Of a stretch of 64,000 nucleotides of DNA, positions 55,201 through 64,000 are shown in pieces; the first letter of the stretch is position 1, and each line of letters begins with the position of its first letter. The notes beneath the pieces are model-generated. The model had not been told where the DNA came from and did no database searches. It saw nothing but the letters and a program-made list of their open reading frames with translations. Source of the stretch: Budorcas taxicolor (taxonomy: Eukaryota; Chordata; Mammalia; Artiodactyla; Bovidae); assembly GCF_023091745.1 (NCBI RefSeq), contig NC_068926.1, forward strand, positions 63,052,001-63,116,000, given 5' to 3'. The position numbers were made by a program, and so were the translations under genes.

Positions 55201-56855
55201 TAGCAGGAGTGGACCTTCAAGTGAAATCCATCTGGTCTGGCGGTCTCGTTGGCAGAGAAACAGGGATGTGATGGGCCTCGAGTCACTTGACCTCAAGCTT
55301 CTCATTTCCTCTCGCTCCTGTCTCGTAGTTCACGCTCTGGCTCTTCTGGCAGTGGGGCGCTGAAGGTGCTAATACAGGCCATCCTTTAAGAAGCCTGTGC
55401 GGGGAAGGGCATGATGGGGGAGATGAGGGCAGACCCCAACCCTCCCCGCGGTGCCCATTCCATACACAGCCAGTCCGCGTTTCACTGTTCTGGATCCCAG
55501 TTCCTGCTCAGCACTGCACTGGCCCTTTGCTTCCTCCTTAATCAGAGCTACGTGTGAAACTGAGCTGAGTGGGATTCTCGATCTGAGGACCACCTCTTTC
55601 TCATTCTCGGCCAGTAGAAGGGTCATGAGATAAACTGTCAGAATAGATCAGGCAGGAAATAGCGAGCTGGTCGAGGTCTGGGAGCAGGAGTGACAGAATG
55701 GACACAAGGTCTTAGGAAGAGATATGGGGAGGAAGACCTGGGGGGGGCACCAAGCAGGGAAGGCCAGGCCAGGGAGGAGATGGACTTGATCACAGAGGAC
55801 AAGCAGGCTGTGTAGTCCTGTGGCTTCCTTCTGGCTCTCTCACATTAGCATGGCCTGTGAGCTGTGAGGGTAAGTTGTTCCGGAGCAACAAGGATACTAT
55901 GGGATCCTGTGAGTAGTGGTGGAGTTTAGCTGAATTGTGGGCAAGGGTCTACATATACTGACCAGTTTTCTGAGTCCCAGATCCTTGAAAGTGTTTTCTG
56001 ACAAGTGTTCTGTGCTTGTGCAGCGGTGCTGTTCACAAGTAAAGTGAGGACAGATGAGGAGTGGGCAGGATGTCAGCTGCATCCGCTATCATCATCATCC
56101 CGTTTTTCAAGCCCGCTCCCCCAGCTGGGCTGGAACTTGTTGATACTTGCAAGAGAAGATTAGGTACAGCATTTCAAGTGTTTTATCAAAGGCCAGCCAT
56201 CTAATTTTCTCTTCTTGAAACCAGATAAGCTAAAAGAGGATGGGGGTCAGTCCTCTGGATGTGAGCTAAGTAATGCTGGAGACTGGTGGCCTCCTGCTGT
56301 GGGAGTGGATGGCACACACAGTTTGGGGGGCTATGTGGTCCCAGGTCTCCCCAGCTCTCCAGGCTTGGCTCCCTCTGTTCTGACCTCGTTATTCTGATAG
56401 CACATGCTCACACTTTCAGGAAGGGCTGGTTTATGCGTTTTGGTGTGTGGTTGCTCAGTCATGCCCAACTCTGTGCGACCCTGTGGACTGTAGCCCCACT
56501 GGCACCTCTGTCCTTGGGATTTCCTAGGCAAGAACACTGGAGTGGGTTGCCATTTCCTCCGCCAGGGAATCTTCCCAACCCAGGGATCAGACCTGTGTCT
56601 CTTGCGTCTCCTGCATTGGCAGGCGGGTTCTTTACCACTGAGCCACCTGGGAATTTAGAGGGGATGCTGAGTTTTTTTCCCATCTGGCCCACAGGGCAGA
56701 CTCACACATAACTCTTTGCATTTTTTCCCTTCTAACTTGTAGTTCGTCTGATGATTGAAAATCCCTATGAGACCCGTTCTGACAGCTTTTACTTCGTCGA
56801 CAACAAGCTGATAATGCACAACAAGGCCGACTATGCCTATAATGGGGGCCAGTAG
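48962..56855 (+). CDS. UNC119B: UNC119B lipid-binding chaperone, complete, five exons, 254 aa
   Basis: Exons are 48962-49205, 51787-51900, 54731-54851, 54985-55157 and 56743-56855, totalling 765 nt including TAG 56853-56855. UNC119 proteins have a PDE6-delta-like immunoglobulin beta-sandwich that holds N-myristoylated cargo. They deliver it to primary cilia, and ARL3-GTP releases it (family knowledge). The N-terminus (about 1-60) is low-complexity and basic. EHVLRLSRVTENYLC leads into the beta-sandwich. An acidic insert rich in E and D occupies about residues 120-135 at the start of exon 3. The conserved core includes FRMIERHYFRERLLKNFDFDFGFCIP. The C-terminus is DNKLIMHNKADYAYNGGQ. The acidic insert and alanine/glycine-rich N-terminus fit UNC119B rather than UNC119A. 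All introns are GT-AG. Confidence 0.97.
49206..51786 (+). other. UNC119B intron 1
   Basis: The first 660 bp continue the CpG island. A candidate polyadenylation signal lies at 49913-49918. The rest is mostly unique, with a Bov-tA tail remnant in antisense near 51385-51425 and a 19 bp tandem repeat near 51652-51690. Confidence 0.7.
49913..49918 (+). terminator. Candidate intronic polyadenylation signal in UNC119B
   Basis: An AATAAA sits 0.7 kb into intron 1, after T/A-rich sequence and before gtttcagttcgacg. Use would end a transcript after the in-frame stop at 49436-49438. Function is inferred, not shown. Confidence 0.4.
51787..51900 (+). CDS. UNC119B: UNC119B exon 2
   Basis: 114 nt, phase 1 at both ends, encoding (N)YLCKPEDNIYSIDFTRF through AKPCVS. 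Acceptor ttttcag, donor gtaggt. Confidence 0.97.
52060..52235 (-). repeat. MIR SINE, antisense
   Basis: It shows cttccagataaggaaactga and gtgactttcctaaggtccca. Confidence 0.8.
53925..54030 (+). repeat. MIR SINE, sense
   Basis: It shows agagtctgatgggcctggat and ccctgctcccttaatttact. Confidence 0.65.
54115..54262 (-). mobile_element. L1 3' UTR, antisense
   Basis: It shows attgtatagttgattgacag, ttagtttctggtgtatagtt and ggtttattacaggatattgt. Confidence 0.8.
54262..54376 (-). mobile_element. CHR-type SINE, antisense
   Basis: It shows ggatcttagttccctgacca, gggatccaacccatgccc and ctaaccactggaccctcagg. Confidence 0.88.
54418..54502 (-). mobile_element. CHR-type SINE fragment, antisense
   Basis: It shows ctttggctgctctgagtctt and gatctagttccctgaccagg. 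Its tRNA-like head is missing. Confidence 0.82.
54520..54610 (+). repeat. MIR SINE fragment
   Basis: It shows tttctgggtctgtaaagtgg and cagggttgttaggaccctgt. Confidence 0.65.
54731..54851 (+). CDS. UNC119B: UNC119B exon 3 (acidic insert and beta-strands)
   Basis: 121 nt beginning (D)QEEEEDEEGEAGGDVD and ending RLRTVGA. Acceptor ctttcag, donor gtgagt. Confidence 0.96.
54985..55157 (+). CDS. UNC119B: UNC119B exon 4
   Basis: 173 nt encoding VEFTVGDKPVSNFRMIERH through FPQLSEDV. Acceptor ttcgcag, donor gtaggt. The preceding intron is only 133 bp. Confidence 0.97.
55158..56742 (+). other. UNC119B intron 4
   Basis: Unique and old diverged sequence, with one antisense Bov-tA near its 3' end. No recognised exon. 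Confidence 0.7.
56443..56652 (-). mobile_element. Bov-tA SINE, antisense, full length
   Basis: It begins gtgtgtggttgctcagtcat and ends ttaccactgagccacctggg. It lies close to the acceptor of the last UNC119B exon. Confidence 0.94.
56743..56855 (+). CDS. UNC119B: UNC119B exon 5 coding part
   Basis: Acceptor aacttgtag. It encodes (I)RLMIENPYETRSDSFYFVD to NGGQ and TAG. An antisense Bov-tA SINE ends about 90 bp upstream of its acceptor. Confidence 0.97.
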
Positions 56856-59703
56856 CAGCGGCCGGAGCAGACGGGGAGGTGCTTCGCTGTGGCCCAAGGT
56901 CCTGGCGCATGGAGGTGGTTGCAGCTGCTGTCTGTCGACACATATCTAGAACGTGGCCTCCGGAAGCCGAGGCTGGGGTGGCAGTTTCCTGTGCTCCAAG
57001 AGAGGTGCCAAGCAGTGCTGTGTCTCTTTCCCCCCGTATTTTTTCCTCCCTTTTCCCCCTGCCCCTTAGGTCGCAGAGGTAGTAAAACTTAGAAGAATTC
57101 TGGAATCCAGATAGAAAGTTTATTTTCCCAGCTCCTTCAGGATGTCCTGATGAGCCTGGGTCTCTGCAGGCACAGCTGTACCAGGGAGAGAAGGCTCTTC
57201 TGTAGGTTCAGGGGCCCTCTGCGAAGCTGAGACTCCTCCCTCACCTGCAGGGCCACCATCAGCACACTCAGACCTCAGCCTGAGCATCATCCTTAACCTG
57301 CTGGAGAGGACCTTGAACGGAGTGGAGCAGAGGATGGAGCCAGGAGTTGGGGCGTGGGGGTGGGCAAGACTGCCGAACCTAGGGAGCCGCTTACCTGTCT
57401 GACTTCCGGGATCTTGGCTGCTCCTCCTGGGGTACCCCCGAGGTTTCAGCCTGGCCGTGCCTTCCCATTCTCCTTCCAGACGGAAAATGAGCTTGTTCTG
57501 CTTTTCCTAGCTCCTGCCTTTTGAGTTTCTCCTGAAATCGAATGTGTCCGTTTTCTCTGGGAACTGTAGTGTCGCTCGAGGCCAGCACAGGCCTCGTGTT
57601 TTGGTTTTTTATTTCTAGGCTTCTTGTGGGGAGGTTTTATAAAATGTCAGGGGTACTCCTGGCGTACGTGATGTGTGGCTAGACTTTCCCGAGTACCAAT
57701 CAGGCTCCTGTGGCTCCTCTGCCTCTTGTCCCCTCTGCTTTTGTACTGAAGCTGCTCTGGAACCATCCTGGCCGGTCCCACCTAAGTAAGCCGGATTCTG
57801 GTCCTGTGGACCGCTAGTCGGAATGGTCTCGGTGTTGGGAAAGGGGGAAATGGGCTGAGGTAGCCTGGCAGAGACATGTGTTCTCCAAAACGTGTCTCTC
57901 TGCACTTCCCTCAGGCCCTCACTGGACTGACTCTCCCCGCCTCAGCTCCCTACCGCTGTATGTGTGGGCGGATTTAGGTGCTCAGGCCTAACTCCTGCCC
58001 TTCTGGTGAGATTGTTGCTGTGGCCAGGGCTCAGCGTTCATAGGAAGGTCGCAGTAGGAAGCGGCCAGGCACATGGTACCTCTGGCAGGAGTGCCATCTC
58101 CCTGGTGTTGGGGAGAAAGGCTGGGCGGGGCCGGGAGAGGAGGGCCAGCGCTGTGCCGCAGGTGGACCCGGCCTTTCGCTGCCCCATGTTGCACCCTGTT
58201 TGGTTTCTAGAATGTGAGTGGCCTTGAACTTTGGTTCAGTGCTTTGTGCCAGTCTGGGCTGTGCCAGAGGCCTGCAGCTTGCTCACTGAGAGCACTCTGG
58301 TTCATCCTGGGTGCCGGCCCTGCACCCAGCCCCCGAGGGAGGAAGAAACCGGGCTCCCTGCAGGGCAGGCTGCTCACCCCAGACCTAATGAGCCCCAGAA
58401 CTGGAGTTGGCTGCGAATCCAGGCGCCTTAGGCGTGGCTCCTTCCCGTCCCCAGCGGACGGGCGTCGGCACTGCCTCTTCACCTTCTCTCTCACCGGGGC
58501 ACCTCCAACAGGTCTGAGTTCATTGGGCTTTGGAGCAACCCCTTCTCTCTGTGACAAGCCCACTCGGGAGCGTTTCTACTATTTGATGTTTAATTATTAT
58601 CTAGGAAATGGTTTGGAGCTGCCCAGAGCTCTGCTCGGGAGAGCGTGTCCCAGGCAGACCCCGTCTGTGGGCTCGTGGGGTCCCTCACCTGCAGTGTTAG
58701 CGGTTGCTGGGAGGAGGGCAGGAGGAGGCCAGTGTTCTGGCTTGAAGAGTGCTGCACCCTGTTCCTGGGAACTTGCCTTAGTCTCACTGGAGACCCCTGT
58801 TCTGCACTTGAAGATCTGCTGTCTGTACCTGGGACTCCAGTTCTTATGTCCAGCTACTCAGGAAACCTTGAGAAGCCTCTGGGGTGTTAACTAGGATAAG
58901 TCTGAAATTCACCCTTCTGTACCCAAACTGGGGAGAGAGTTGGAAATTATACTTTCTCTGAAAGTAGCTGAACTCAACAGAAGCTGAATCAGGAGGCCGT
59001 GGCATTGAGAAGTCCGGACTGTGGGCAGCGGTTACCTGTGGGCCTTGGGGCAGTTGGACAGAAACTGCCTGCCAGGGAGACACGCCCTCCCTTTGTTTAG
59101 ACCTGGCCCTGGCGAGGCAGCTCCTGGAGGGAACACATCCCAGCAGACCAGCTCACCCAGCTGTGGCCAGAGGGCCTGCCACCTGCACCCCTCCTTCTGT
59201 CTCGCTCCTGTCCTGCCCTGGGGCTCCTGGGAGAGCACCTTTATTTTCCTGTGGCGCCTTTGGGCTGAGATGCCCTTTTAGCTTCTGCAGAGAAGACCAT
59301 GGTTTATTTTATTCTCTGTTTTAAAGGGTAAACAGGAAATAAGTAAAAGTAGTTCTGGGATAAAGTAGGTCATCCTCTCCTCATATATCAGCTCGTAGCT
59401 GTCTCACGGAATGCAAGTATTCAGGGCTTTGCAGGACTTCCCGAAGGCACTCACAGTCTGGATCACCCGATTCTCAAATACGGGCAGTGATTTGGGGGTC
59501 TTGGAGCTCTCCTTAGACTGAAGAGTCTTGATGTGGCAGTAGCTGGGGGATCTTCAACTTGTTTTTTTAGTCGAAGTGGGACTCATTTCTGGAACGGCCT
59601 TCATAGGCTGTGTCCGGTGTGCCGATTGGCTGTCTCGCCACCCTTGATACTCTCAGTTTAGTGCTCCCAGTGTACTGTTAGTTTTTTGCTGTAAAGTCAC
59701 TTT

Positions 59704-59744
59704 CTTCCTGGTGGCTGTTGTCACTTCCTGGTGGCTGTGGTCAC
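59704..59744 (+). repeat. Tandem duplication in the UNC119B 3' UTR
   Basis: Two adjacent near-identical units, cttcctggtggctgttgtca and cttcctggtggctgtggtca, differ at one base. Confidence 0.9.
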
Positions 59745-60159
59745 TATGTCAGCTTGGGGAATGGGAACATTCTCAGAATTACAGCACAGACTCGGTGTCT
59801 GTGGGTGAGGACCCCTGATGCAGAGGGTGCCAGCCTACCCAGTGAAGGAACCCAAGCGTCGATCCTGTTTCTCACATTCCATGTCACGGAACGTCTTAGG
59901 CACAAGAAGGATCTGATGGAGGTGGATTTACTCCTTGTTGTATACAAAGGATCACGTAAAGTCGTCGAACTTGTGAAAGTCTATTTTTTTCCCCCGTAAA
60001 TCTATTTTTCACAGAATGTAAGAAACGTCAATTACCAAATCTGTCCTTCCTCCCTTTCCCCTTTACCTAAGATCCTCATTCCAGTTTGTATTGTCTTTGT
60101 GTCCAAAGTAAACTAGGTGACTTATTTGTATAAAATGTTATTTTGCCACAAGAGACAGT

Positions 60160-60165
60160 AATAAA
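60160..60165 (+). terminator. UNC119B: UNC119B polyadenylation signal AATAAA
   Basis: Canonical hexamer after a T-rich stretch, followed by agtatgtgtgccctctcgtg, a GT-rich downstream element. Confidence 0.88.
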
Positions 60166-60371
60166 AGAAAGATTTTCACAGTATGTGTGCCCTCTCGTGT
60201 CTCCTGACTGGGCCTCTTGGTTTGTTGGGGGAGTAGGTATGGAGTGGGGGTGGGCTCTGAGTTTCTTTACGTGGCCTTTCTGTAAATACTGGTTTAATGG
60301 GTAGCGCTGGTTTCTAGAGTGATTAGGACACAGTATTGTGCTTTAGGTTTCATGTGTCTTTGCTTTACATT

Positions 60372-60655
60372 TTAATGAAATGGTTTGAGAATTTAAAATG
60401 CATATATATTTTAAAGTTAGGTTTATTGAGGTGTGTTTTAACCATACCTCATTTAAGAGTCAATTCAACCCATTTAAGAGTATGGTTTGATGAGTTTGAT
60501 AAATGGATACCTGATCACAGTCATGATAAAGGACGTTTCCATCACCTCGGAAAGTTTCCTCAAGTTCCTGGTGTCTGCAGCCAGTTCCCTCCCTCCACCC
60601 AACCCCTTGCGACCAACTTCTGATTCCTATCTCATTTGGAAAACATGCATATTTT
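60372..60655 (-). mobile_element. Old L1M 3' end, antisense
   Basis: It shows taggtttattgaggtgtgtt, gtttgatgagtttgataaat and ccatcacctcggaaagtttc. Confidence 0.78.
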
Positions 60656-60929
60656 TAATATAAAATGTATCGATGTTTAAGGTCACAAACAATGCAAGTT
60701 AAAAATAACTCTGGTTTAGACAGTTTGTGGCACCTGAAGGTCTGTTGGCCTCTGCCTACAAACACTCATTGATTTTCCCCTTCTCTTCCCCCTTTTCTTC
60801 TACCCAGGGCTGGTGCCCAGGTGTAGTGGTAAAAGGTATGGAAGCCTCATTTGCCAAGGACGGTAAATGTACTGTCGGTTTAGAGGCTTTCTTTTGAATG
60901 CATTTCTTCTAAATGCAAGGTAATATAGA

Positions 60930-61048
60930 AGCACCAACTCAGTGGACATGAATTTGAGCAAACTCTGGAAAATAGTGGAGGACAGAGGAGCCTCGTGGGC
61001 ACAGTCCATGGGGTTGCAAAGAATTGGACATGACTTAGTGACTTAGGA
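60930..61048 (+). mobile_element. BovB 3'-terminal fragment
   Basis: It shows actcagtggacatgaatttg, agcaaactctggaaaatagt and gcaaagaattggacatgact. Confidence 0.88.
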
Positions 61049-61554
61049 AAAAAACACGTGAAAGACTGCCATCTTCTAATCTTCAGAAATCAGCAAGTTC
61101 TGGTTTCAGTCTGTGCTGGAGACAGACGCCTGGCTGAGTTAATGGAAGAATGGCAGCTGGAGGGACTGGGTTCCTGGGTGCAGGTGGGCGGTGCCTGGAG
61201 CCTGTGAAAGTCTGACTCACACCTGGGCCCATGGAAGAGGCTTGTCAGGCAAGAGAAATCGCTGTAATTTTGGGGCACAGGGTGAAGGGGTCCTGACTAA
61301 GGACAAAATGCAGGACATTAGGGCACAGCATTGAAGGCTCCCGTTGGAGGGGTAGGTGGGGTTCTCCGCTCCACAATTGGGAGTGAGATGCCAGACCACA
61401 GAGGGACAGGGAGGCAGCAGTGTCACCCCACGTTCCCAACCTCCTAGCACCCCAACTCATGCCAAGAAATGAGCAGCAGTAAGACCCTTGCCCCCCTGGG
61501 CACTCACAGGCTAGTAGGGGACTTGATAAGATTGCAGGTGCTACCTGCCAGAAA

Positions 61555-61810
61555 TAAAACAATGGCATGGAGAGTTTGCGAAGGGAAGCACCGGCCTCCT
61601 CAGAGGTGTTGATGGGAAGGAGTCTTCCAGCACAGGGAATGGTGACTGCAAAGGTCCTGAGGCAGGAAACAGCTAGAGATGCTGGGGAAAGCTGCACTGT
61701 GAGGCTTCAGCAGGGACAGCGAGGGCGCGGTGGGTTTGGGGCCGGGGAAGGCCAAGTGGAGTTTTTTAGATCACGGAACTGGATTTTAAGTGACTTAGCA
61801 GCAGCAGTAG
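61555..61810. repeat. Ancient mammal-wide repeat fragment, family unassigned
   Basis: It contains ggtgactgcaaaggtcctga and ggcaggaaacagctagagat, wording common to an old dispersed repeat. A related stretch may lie at 16470-16640. Confidence 0.4.
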
Positions 61811-61850
61811 GCTCGCCCCCTGAAGAGTTTTAAGGTTAGCCTAGAACCAG

Positions 61851-62140
61851 GAAATCAACCCTGAATATTCATCGGAAGGACTGAAGCTGAAGCTCCAATA
61901 CTTTGGCCACCTGATGAGAAGAGCCGACTCATTGGAAAAGACTCCGATGCCGGGAAAGCCTGAAGGTGATTGAAGGCAGGAAGAGAAGGGGACGACAGAG
62001 GATGAGATGGTTGGACAGCACCACCGACTCAGTGGACATGAATTTGAGCAAACTCCGGGAGATGGTGAAGGACAAGGAAGCCTGGCGGGCTTCAGTTCAT
62101 GGGGTCGCAGAGTGGGATACGACTTAGCGGGCTGAGCAAC
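61851..62140 (+). mobile_element. BovB 3'-end fragment next to the ACADS promoter
   Basis: It is bounded by a perfect 8 bp duplication agaaccag (61843-61850 and 62141-62148). It covers the BovB C-terminal coding part with a short internal duplication near 61966-61975. It ends 213 bp before the ACADS ATG. Confidence 0.94.
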
Positions 62141-62149
62141 AGAACCAGC

Positions 62150-62353
62150 TTCGGAGACTTTCCCTAGAGTTGTATTATCTCCGCGGTGGGGGTGGCGGGC
62201 TGAGGCGGGGCACCCGCGGCAGGCCCCGCCCCCGAGACCCGAGGGGCGGGGCTCCTGACAGGCGCAGGTCCCTCCCCCCGCGGCCCGGAACCGTGCTACA
62301 GCCCGGAGGTCGCCGGGAAGAAGCCCAGTACCAGCCCGCCTTGTCTGTCCTCC
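62150..62353 (+). promoter_or_regulatory. ACADS: ACADS CpG-island promoter and 5' UTR
   Basis: CpG-rich, TATA-less sequence with GC boxes (ggccccgcccccg near 62223 and gaggggcggggctcc near 62240). The island continues past exon 1 to about 62640. The transcription start is not resolvable by eye. Confidence 0.8.
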
Positions 62354-62399
62354 ATGGCTGCCACGCTGCTCGCCCGGGCCTGTGGCCTTGTCCGCGGAG
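62354..62399 (+). CDS. ACADS: ACADS exon 1 coding part
   Basis: 46 nt, ending in phase 1 at the donor gtgagt (62400). It encodes the start of the mitochondrial targeting peptide. Confidence 0.95.
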
Positions 62400-63832
62400 G
62401 TGAGTGCGTTCCGACCCCGCACGGTGGGGCGGCGGGCGGGGCAGGCGTGGGTCCGGGCAGCGGGTTCACCCCTGCGGCAGGGCGGGCGGACGGGCGGTGC
62501 CCCCTCCGGATCGCAAGGCCTTTGCCCCAGTTAGGCTACTCCTTGCGCCTGCGTGGCCCCTGCCCCGACCCCCAGTCCCTGCCCCGATCCCCAGTCCCAG
62601 CCCGCTTCTCACGCTGCACCACCGCCCCCACCCTCACCCCCTCACTTATTGCACCTTCGGAGGAGCTTCAGGGTATGCCATTCCTAGGGTGCCAGGTCTG
62701 GGGTTGAACCCAGACTGTGACCTTGGGCCCTTGTGTGAAACGACCACAGTAATACTGCTGTTCTCATAGAGTTGTTACAAGGGTTAAAACACAGGTGCCT
62801 GGCAGATTACAGGAGCTCGCTGGTAGCCTCTTTCCCATCTTCTAATTTCTCTACCCTGTAGCCGCAGTGGCACCTGTGGCCAGGGCTTCCCTTGCCTGGT
62901 CAAGACCCACTCACCCCGAATAATAGTAAAGGGGACCCTCTTTGAGAGCTGTCGATACTCTCAGCAGGGTTAGGGGTACGTGCCAAGTGCTCCAGTTAGT
63001 TTTCCTGGTTCTAGCCCAGGAGCAGAGCACTACTGTCCTCCACATTCAGAGAAACCGGTGGAGTTAAGATCCTTGCCTGGGGTCACAGAGCTGTGCTGCT
63101 GCTGTCACTGGTTACGCTGGCCACTGAGTAGGACTGTTGTACAAAGTATTCAGCAAGCATGGCGAGCATTCCGTTCTATTCTCAACAGCAGTGTTAATGA
63201 CATTTTGGGCCCCTAGTTCTTTATCATGGGTTCTGTCCTGTACAAGGTTTAGCAGTATTCCTACCCATTCCCTACCACCCTTTGGTTGAGACAACCAAAA
63301 ATGTCTCGGGACATTGCCAGATGTCCCCCTGGGGGACACGAGTCATCTGTGGTGGAGAACCACCCAGTAAGTGAAAAAGTGTTCATCACTCAGTCGTGTC
63401 CAACTCTGTGACCCCATGGACGGTAGCCTGCCAGGCTCCTCTGCCATGGAATTCTCCAGGCGAGAATACTGGAGTGGGTAGTCATTCCCTTCTCCAGGGG
63501 ATCTTCCTGACCCAGGGGTCGAACTTGGGTCTCCTGCATTGCAGGCAGTTTCTTTACCATCTGAGCCACCAGGGAAGCCTACCCAGTAAGTGGATCACTG
63601 TTATTATTTTAATTACTACATGAGACCTCTTGCATTCCCCTTCCACTGACTCCTTTTCTCTCTGGCAGCCCCCTGGCCTTGGGGCTGGTGTCGCCTACAT
63701 ACCGTCTACCAGTCTGTTGAACTGCCCGAGACTCACCAGATGCTGCGGCAGACGTGCCGCGACTTTGCTGAGAAGGAGCTCTTTCCCATAGCAGCCCAGG
63801 TGGACAAGGAGCATCGCTTCCCAGCAGCTCAG
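62354..63832 (+). CDS. ACADS: Short-chain acyl-CoA dehydrogenase, first two exons (window-truncated)
   Basis: Exons 62354-62399 and 63669-63832 encode the first 70 residues; the gene continues beyond the window. The enzyme is a mitochondrial matrix FAD flavoprotein that catalyses the first step of short-chain (C4-C6) fatty acid beta-oxidation and passes electrons to ETF (family knowledge). Residues 1 to about 24 (MAATLLARACGLVRG and following) form a basic and hydrophobic mitochondrial targeting sequence with no acidic residue. The mature N-terminal helical domain follows, with LHTVYQSVELPETHQMLRQ and CRDFAEKELFPIAAQVDKEH, closely matching mammalian ACADS. The catalytic glutamate and FAD contacts lie in exons not present here. 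The ATG at 62354 sits in a good context (cctccatgg). Confidence 0.96.
62690..62830 (+). repeat. MIR SINE, sense
   Basis: It shows gactgtgaccttgggccctt, catagagttgttacaagggt and caggtgcctggcagat. Confidence 0.7.
62960..63130 (-). repeat. MIR SINE, antisense
   Basis: It shows ccaagtgctccagttagttt and gatccttgcctggggtcaca. Confidence 0.65.
63225..63361. mobile_element. MER20-like hAT-Charlie remnant
   Basis: It shows acaaccaaaaatgtctcggg, acattgccagatgtccccct and gtggtggagaaccac. Confidence 0.75.
63374..63580 (-). mobile_element. Bov-tA SINE, antisense, full length
   Basis: It is bounded by a perfect 12 bp duplication acccagtaagtg (63362-63373 and 63581-63592). It was inserted at the edge of the MER20-like element. 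Confidence 0.97.
63669..63832 (+). CDS. ACADS: ACADS exon 2
   Basis: 164 nt, acceptor tctctggcag, donor gtgagg. It encodes the end of the targeting peptide (WGWCRLHTV) and the first helices of the mature enzyme, ending FPAAQ in phase 0. Confidence 0.97.
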
Positions 63833-64000
63833 GTGAGGGTTCCAACCTCAGCACCCAGTGATGGAATCTTCCCTCTGCTCCAGGATAACTGGTGACAGTG
63901 ACAACCAGAGGCAGTGACACTGCAGCCAGGGAACCCTCAGGGTGTGTGGTCCTGGGAGCCAGAAAATGCCCTGGAGGTTTCTACTCTCCAGCATGAGGCC
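63833..64000 (+). other. ACADS intron 2 (start only)
   Basis: It begins with the donor gtgagg. Nothing else is recognisable before the window ends. Confidence 0.85.

Larger units (their letters stand above)
56856..60182 (+). other. UNC119B: UNC119B 3' UTR (about 3.3 kb)
   Basis: Continuous transposon-free sequence from the TAG to the AATAAA at 60160-60165. L1M and BovB pieces reappear right after it. It contains a 20-21 bp tandem duplication near 59704-59744. Confidence 0.82.
60186..62150. other. UNC119B-ACADS intergenic spacer
   Basis: A short spacer holding an antisense L1M 3' end, two BovB 3' fragments and an unassigned old repeat. 61055-61550 is unique, with nothing recognisable. Confidence 0.75.
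62400..63668 (+). other. ACADS intron 1
   Basis: CpG-rich at the start, then two MIR copies, a MER20-like remnant and an antisense Bov-tA that ends 88 bp before exon 2. No other exon seen. Confidence 0.8.

Noticed and set aside
58214..58894. 226-codon open frame in the UNC119B 3' UTR
   Set aside because: No homology, no promoter, and it lies within a continuous 3' UTR. Chance open frame.
61841..62422. 193-codon minus-strand open frame at the ACADS promoter
   Set aside because: It joins antisense BovB sequence to the GC-rich promoter. No coherent protein.
1..64000. CRISPR arrays, operons, ribosome-binding sites or prokaryotic mobile elements
   Set aside because: The sequence is a spliced vertebrate genome with ruminant SINEs. 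No regularly spaced repeat array is present.

Overview
This is nuclear genomic DNA from a ruminant, most likely cattle or a close relative. Three things show it: long spliced vertebrate genes, a repeat load dominated by Bov-tA tRNA-like SINEs and BovB (RTE-type) LINE pieces, and cetartiodactyl CHR-type SINEs with older L1M, L2, MIR and hAT remnants. The species cannot be fixed from sequence alone. I recognise four protein-coding genes, all on the + strand, in an order that matches human 12q24.31: CABP1 (3' part), MLEC (complete), UNC119B (complete) and ACADS (first two exons). Every intron boundary I assign is GT-AG, and the phases add up to uninterrupted reading frames.

Layout. 1-14270: 3' part of CABP1. 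It has a 177 nt cassette exon, five exons carrying the EF-hand region, and a short GC-rich 3' UTR. Its last intron (5.6 kb) carries a degenerate ATCC-like repeat tract, a 2.2 kb decayed BovB LINE and an L1M 3' end. 14271-26400: gene-free spacer crowded with old MIRs, L2, L1M and nested SINEs. 26400-42385: MLEC, with a CpG-island promoter, five coding exons (283 aa) and a probable 5.4 kb 3' UTR with no transposon insertions. 42386-48700: gene-free spacer with an inverted pair of BovB 3' ends. 48730-60185: UNC119B, with a CpG-island promoter, five coding exons (254 aa) and a 3.3 kb repeat-poor 3' UTR. 60186-62150: short spacer. 62150-64000: ACADS promoter, exon 1, intron 1, exon 2 and the start of intron 2; the rest lies outside the window.

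The genes are neighbours but do not form a pathway. CABP1 is a neuronal calmodulin-like calcium sensor, MLEC an ER lectin for glucosylated N-glycans, UNC119B a carrier of myristoylated ciliary proteins, and ACADS a mitochondrial beta-oxidation enzyme. Each has its own promoter and its own polyadenylation site.

I found no evidence of an undescribed biological system. The observations most worth checking are a possible intronic polyadenylation isoform of UNC119B, complementary (AC)n and (TG)n tracts in the MLEC 3' UTR, the inverted BovB pair, a BovB fragment abutting the ACADS promoter, and a dense MIR cluster between CABP1 and MLEC. Repeat family names come from recognising consensus-like motifs by eye, so repeat borders are approximate unless a target-site duplication is given.
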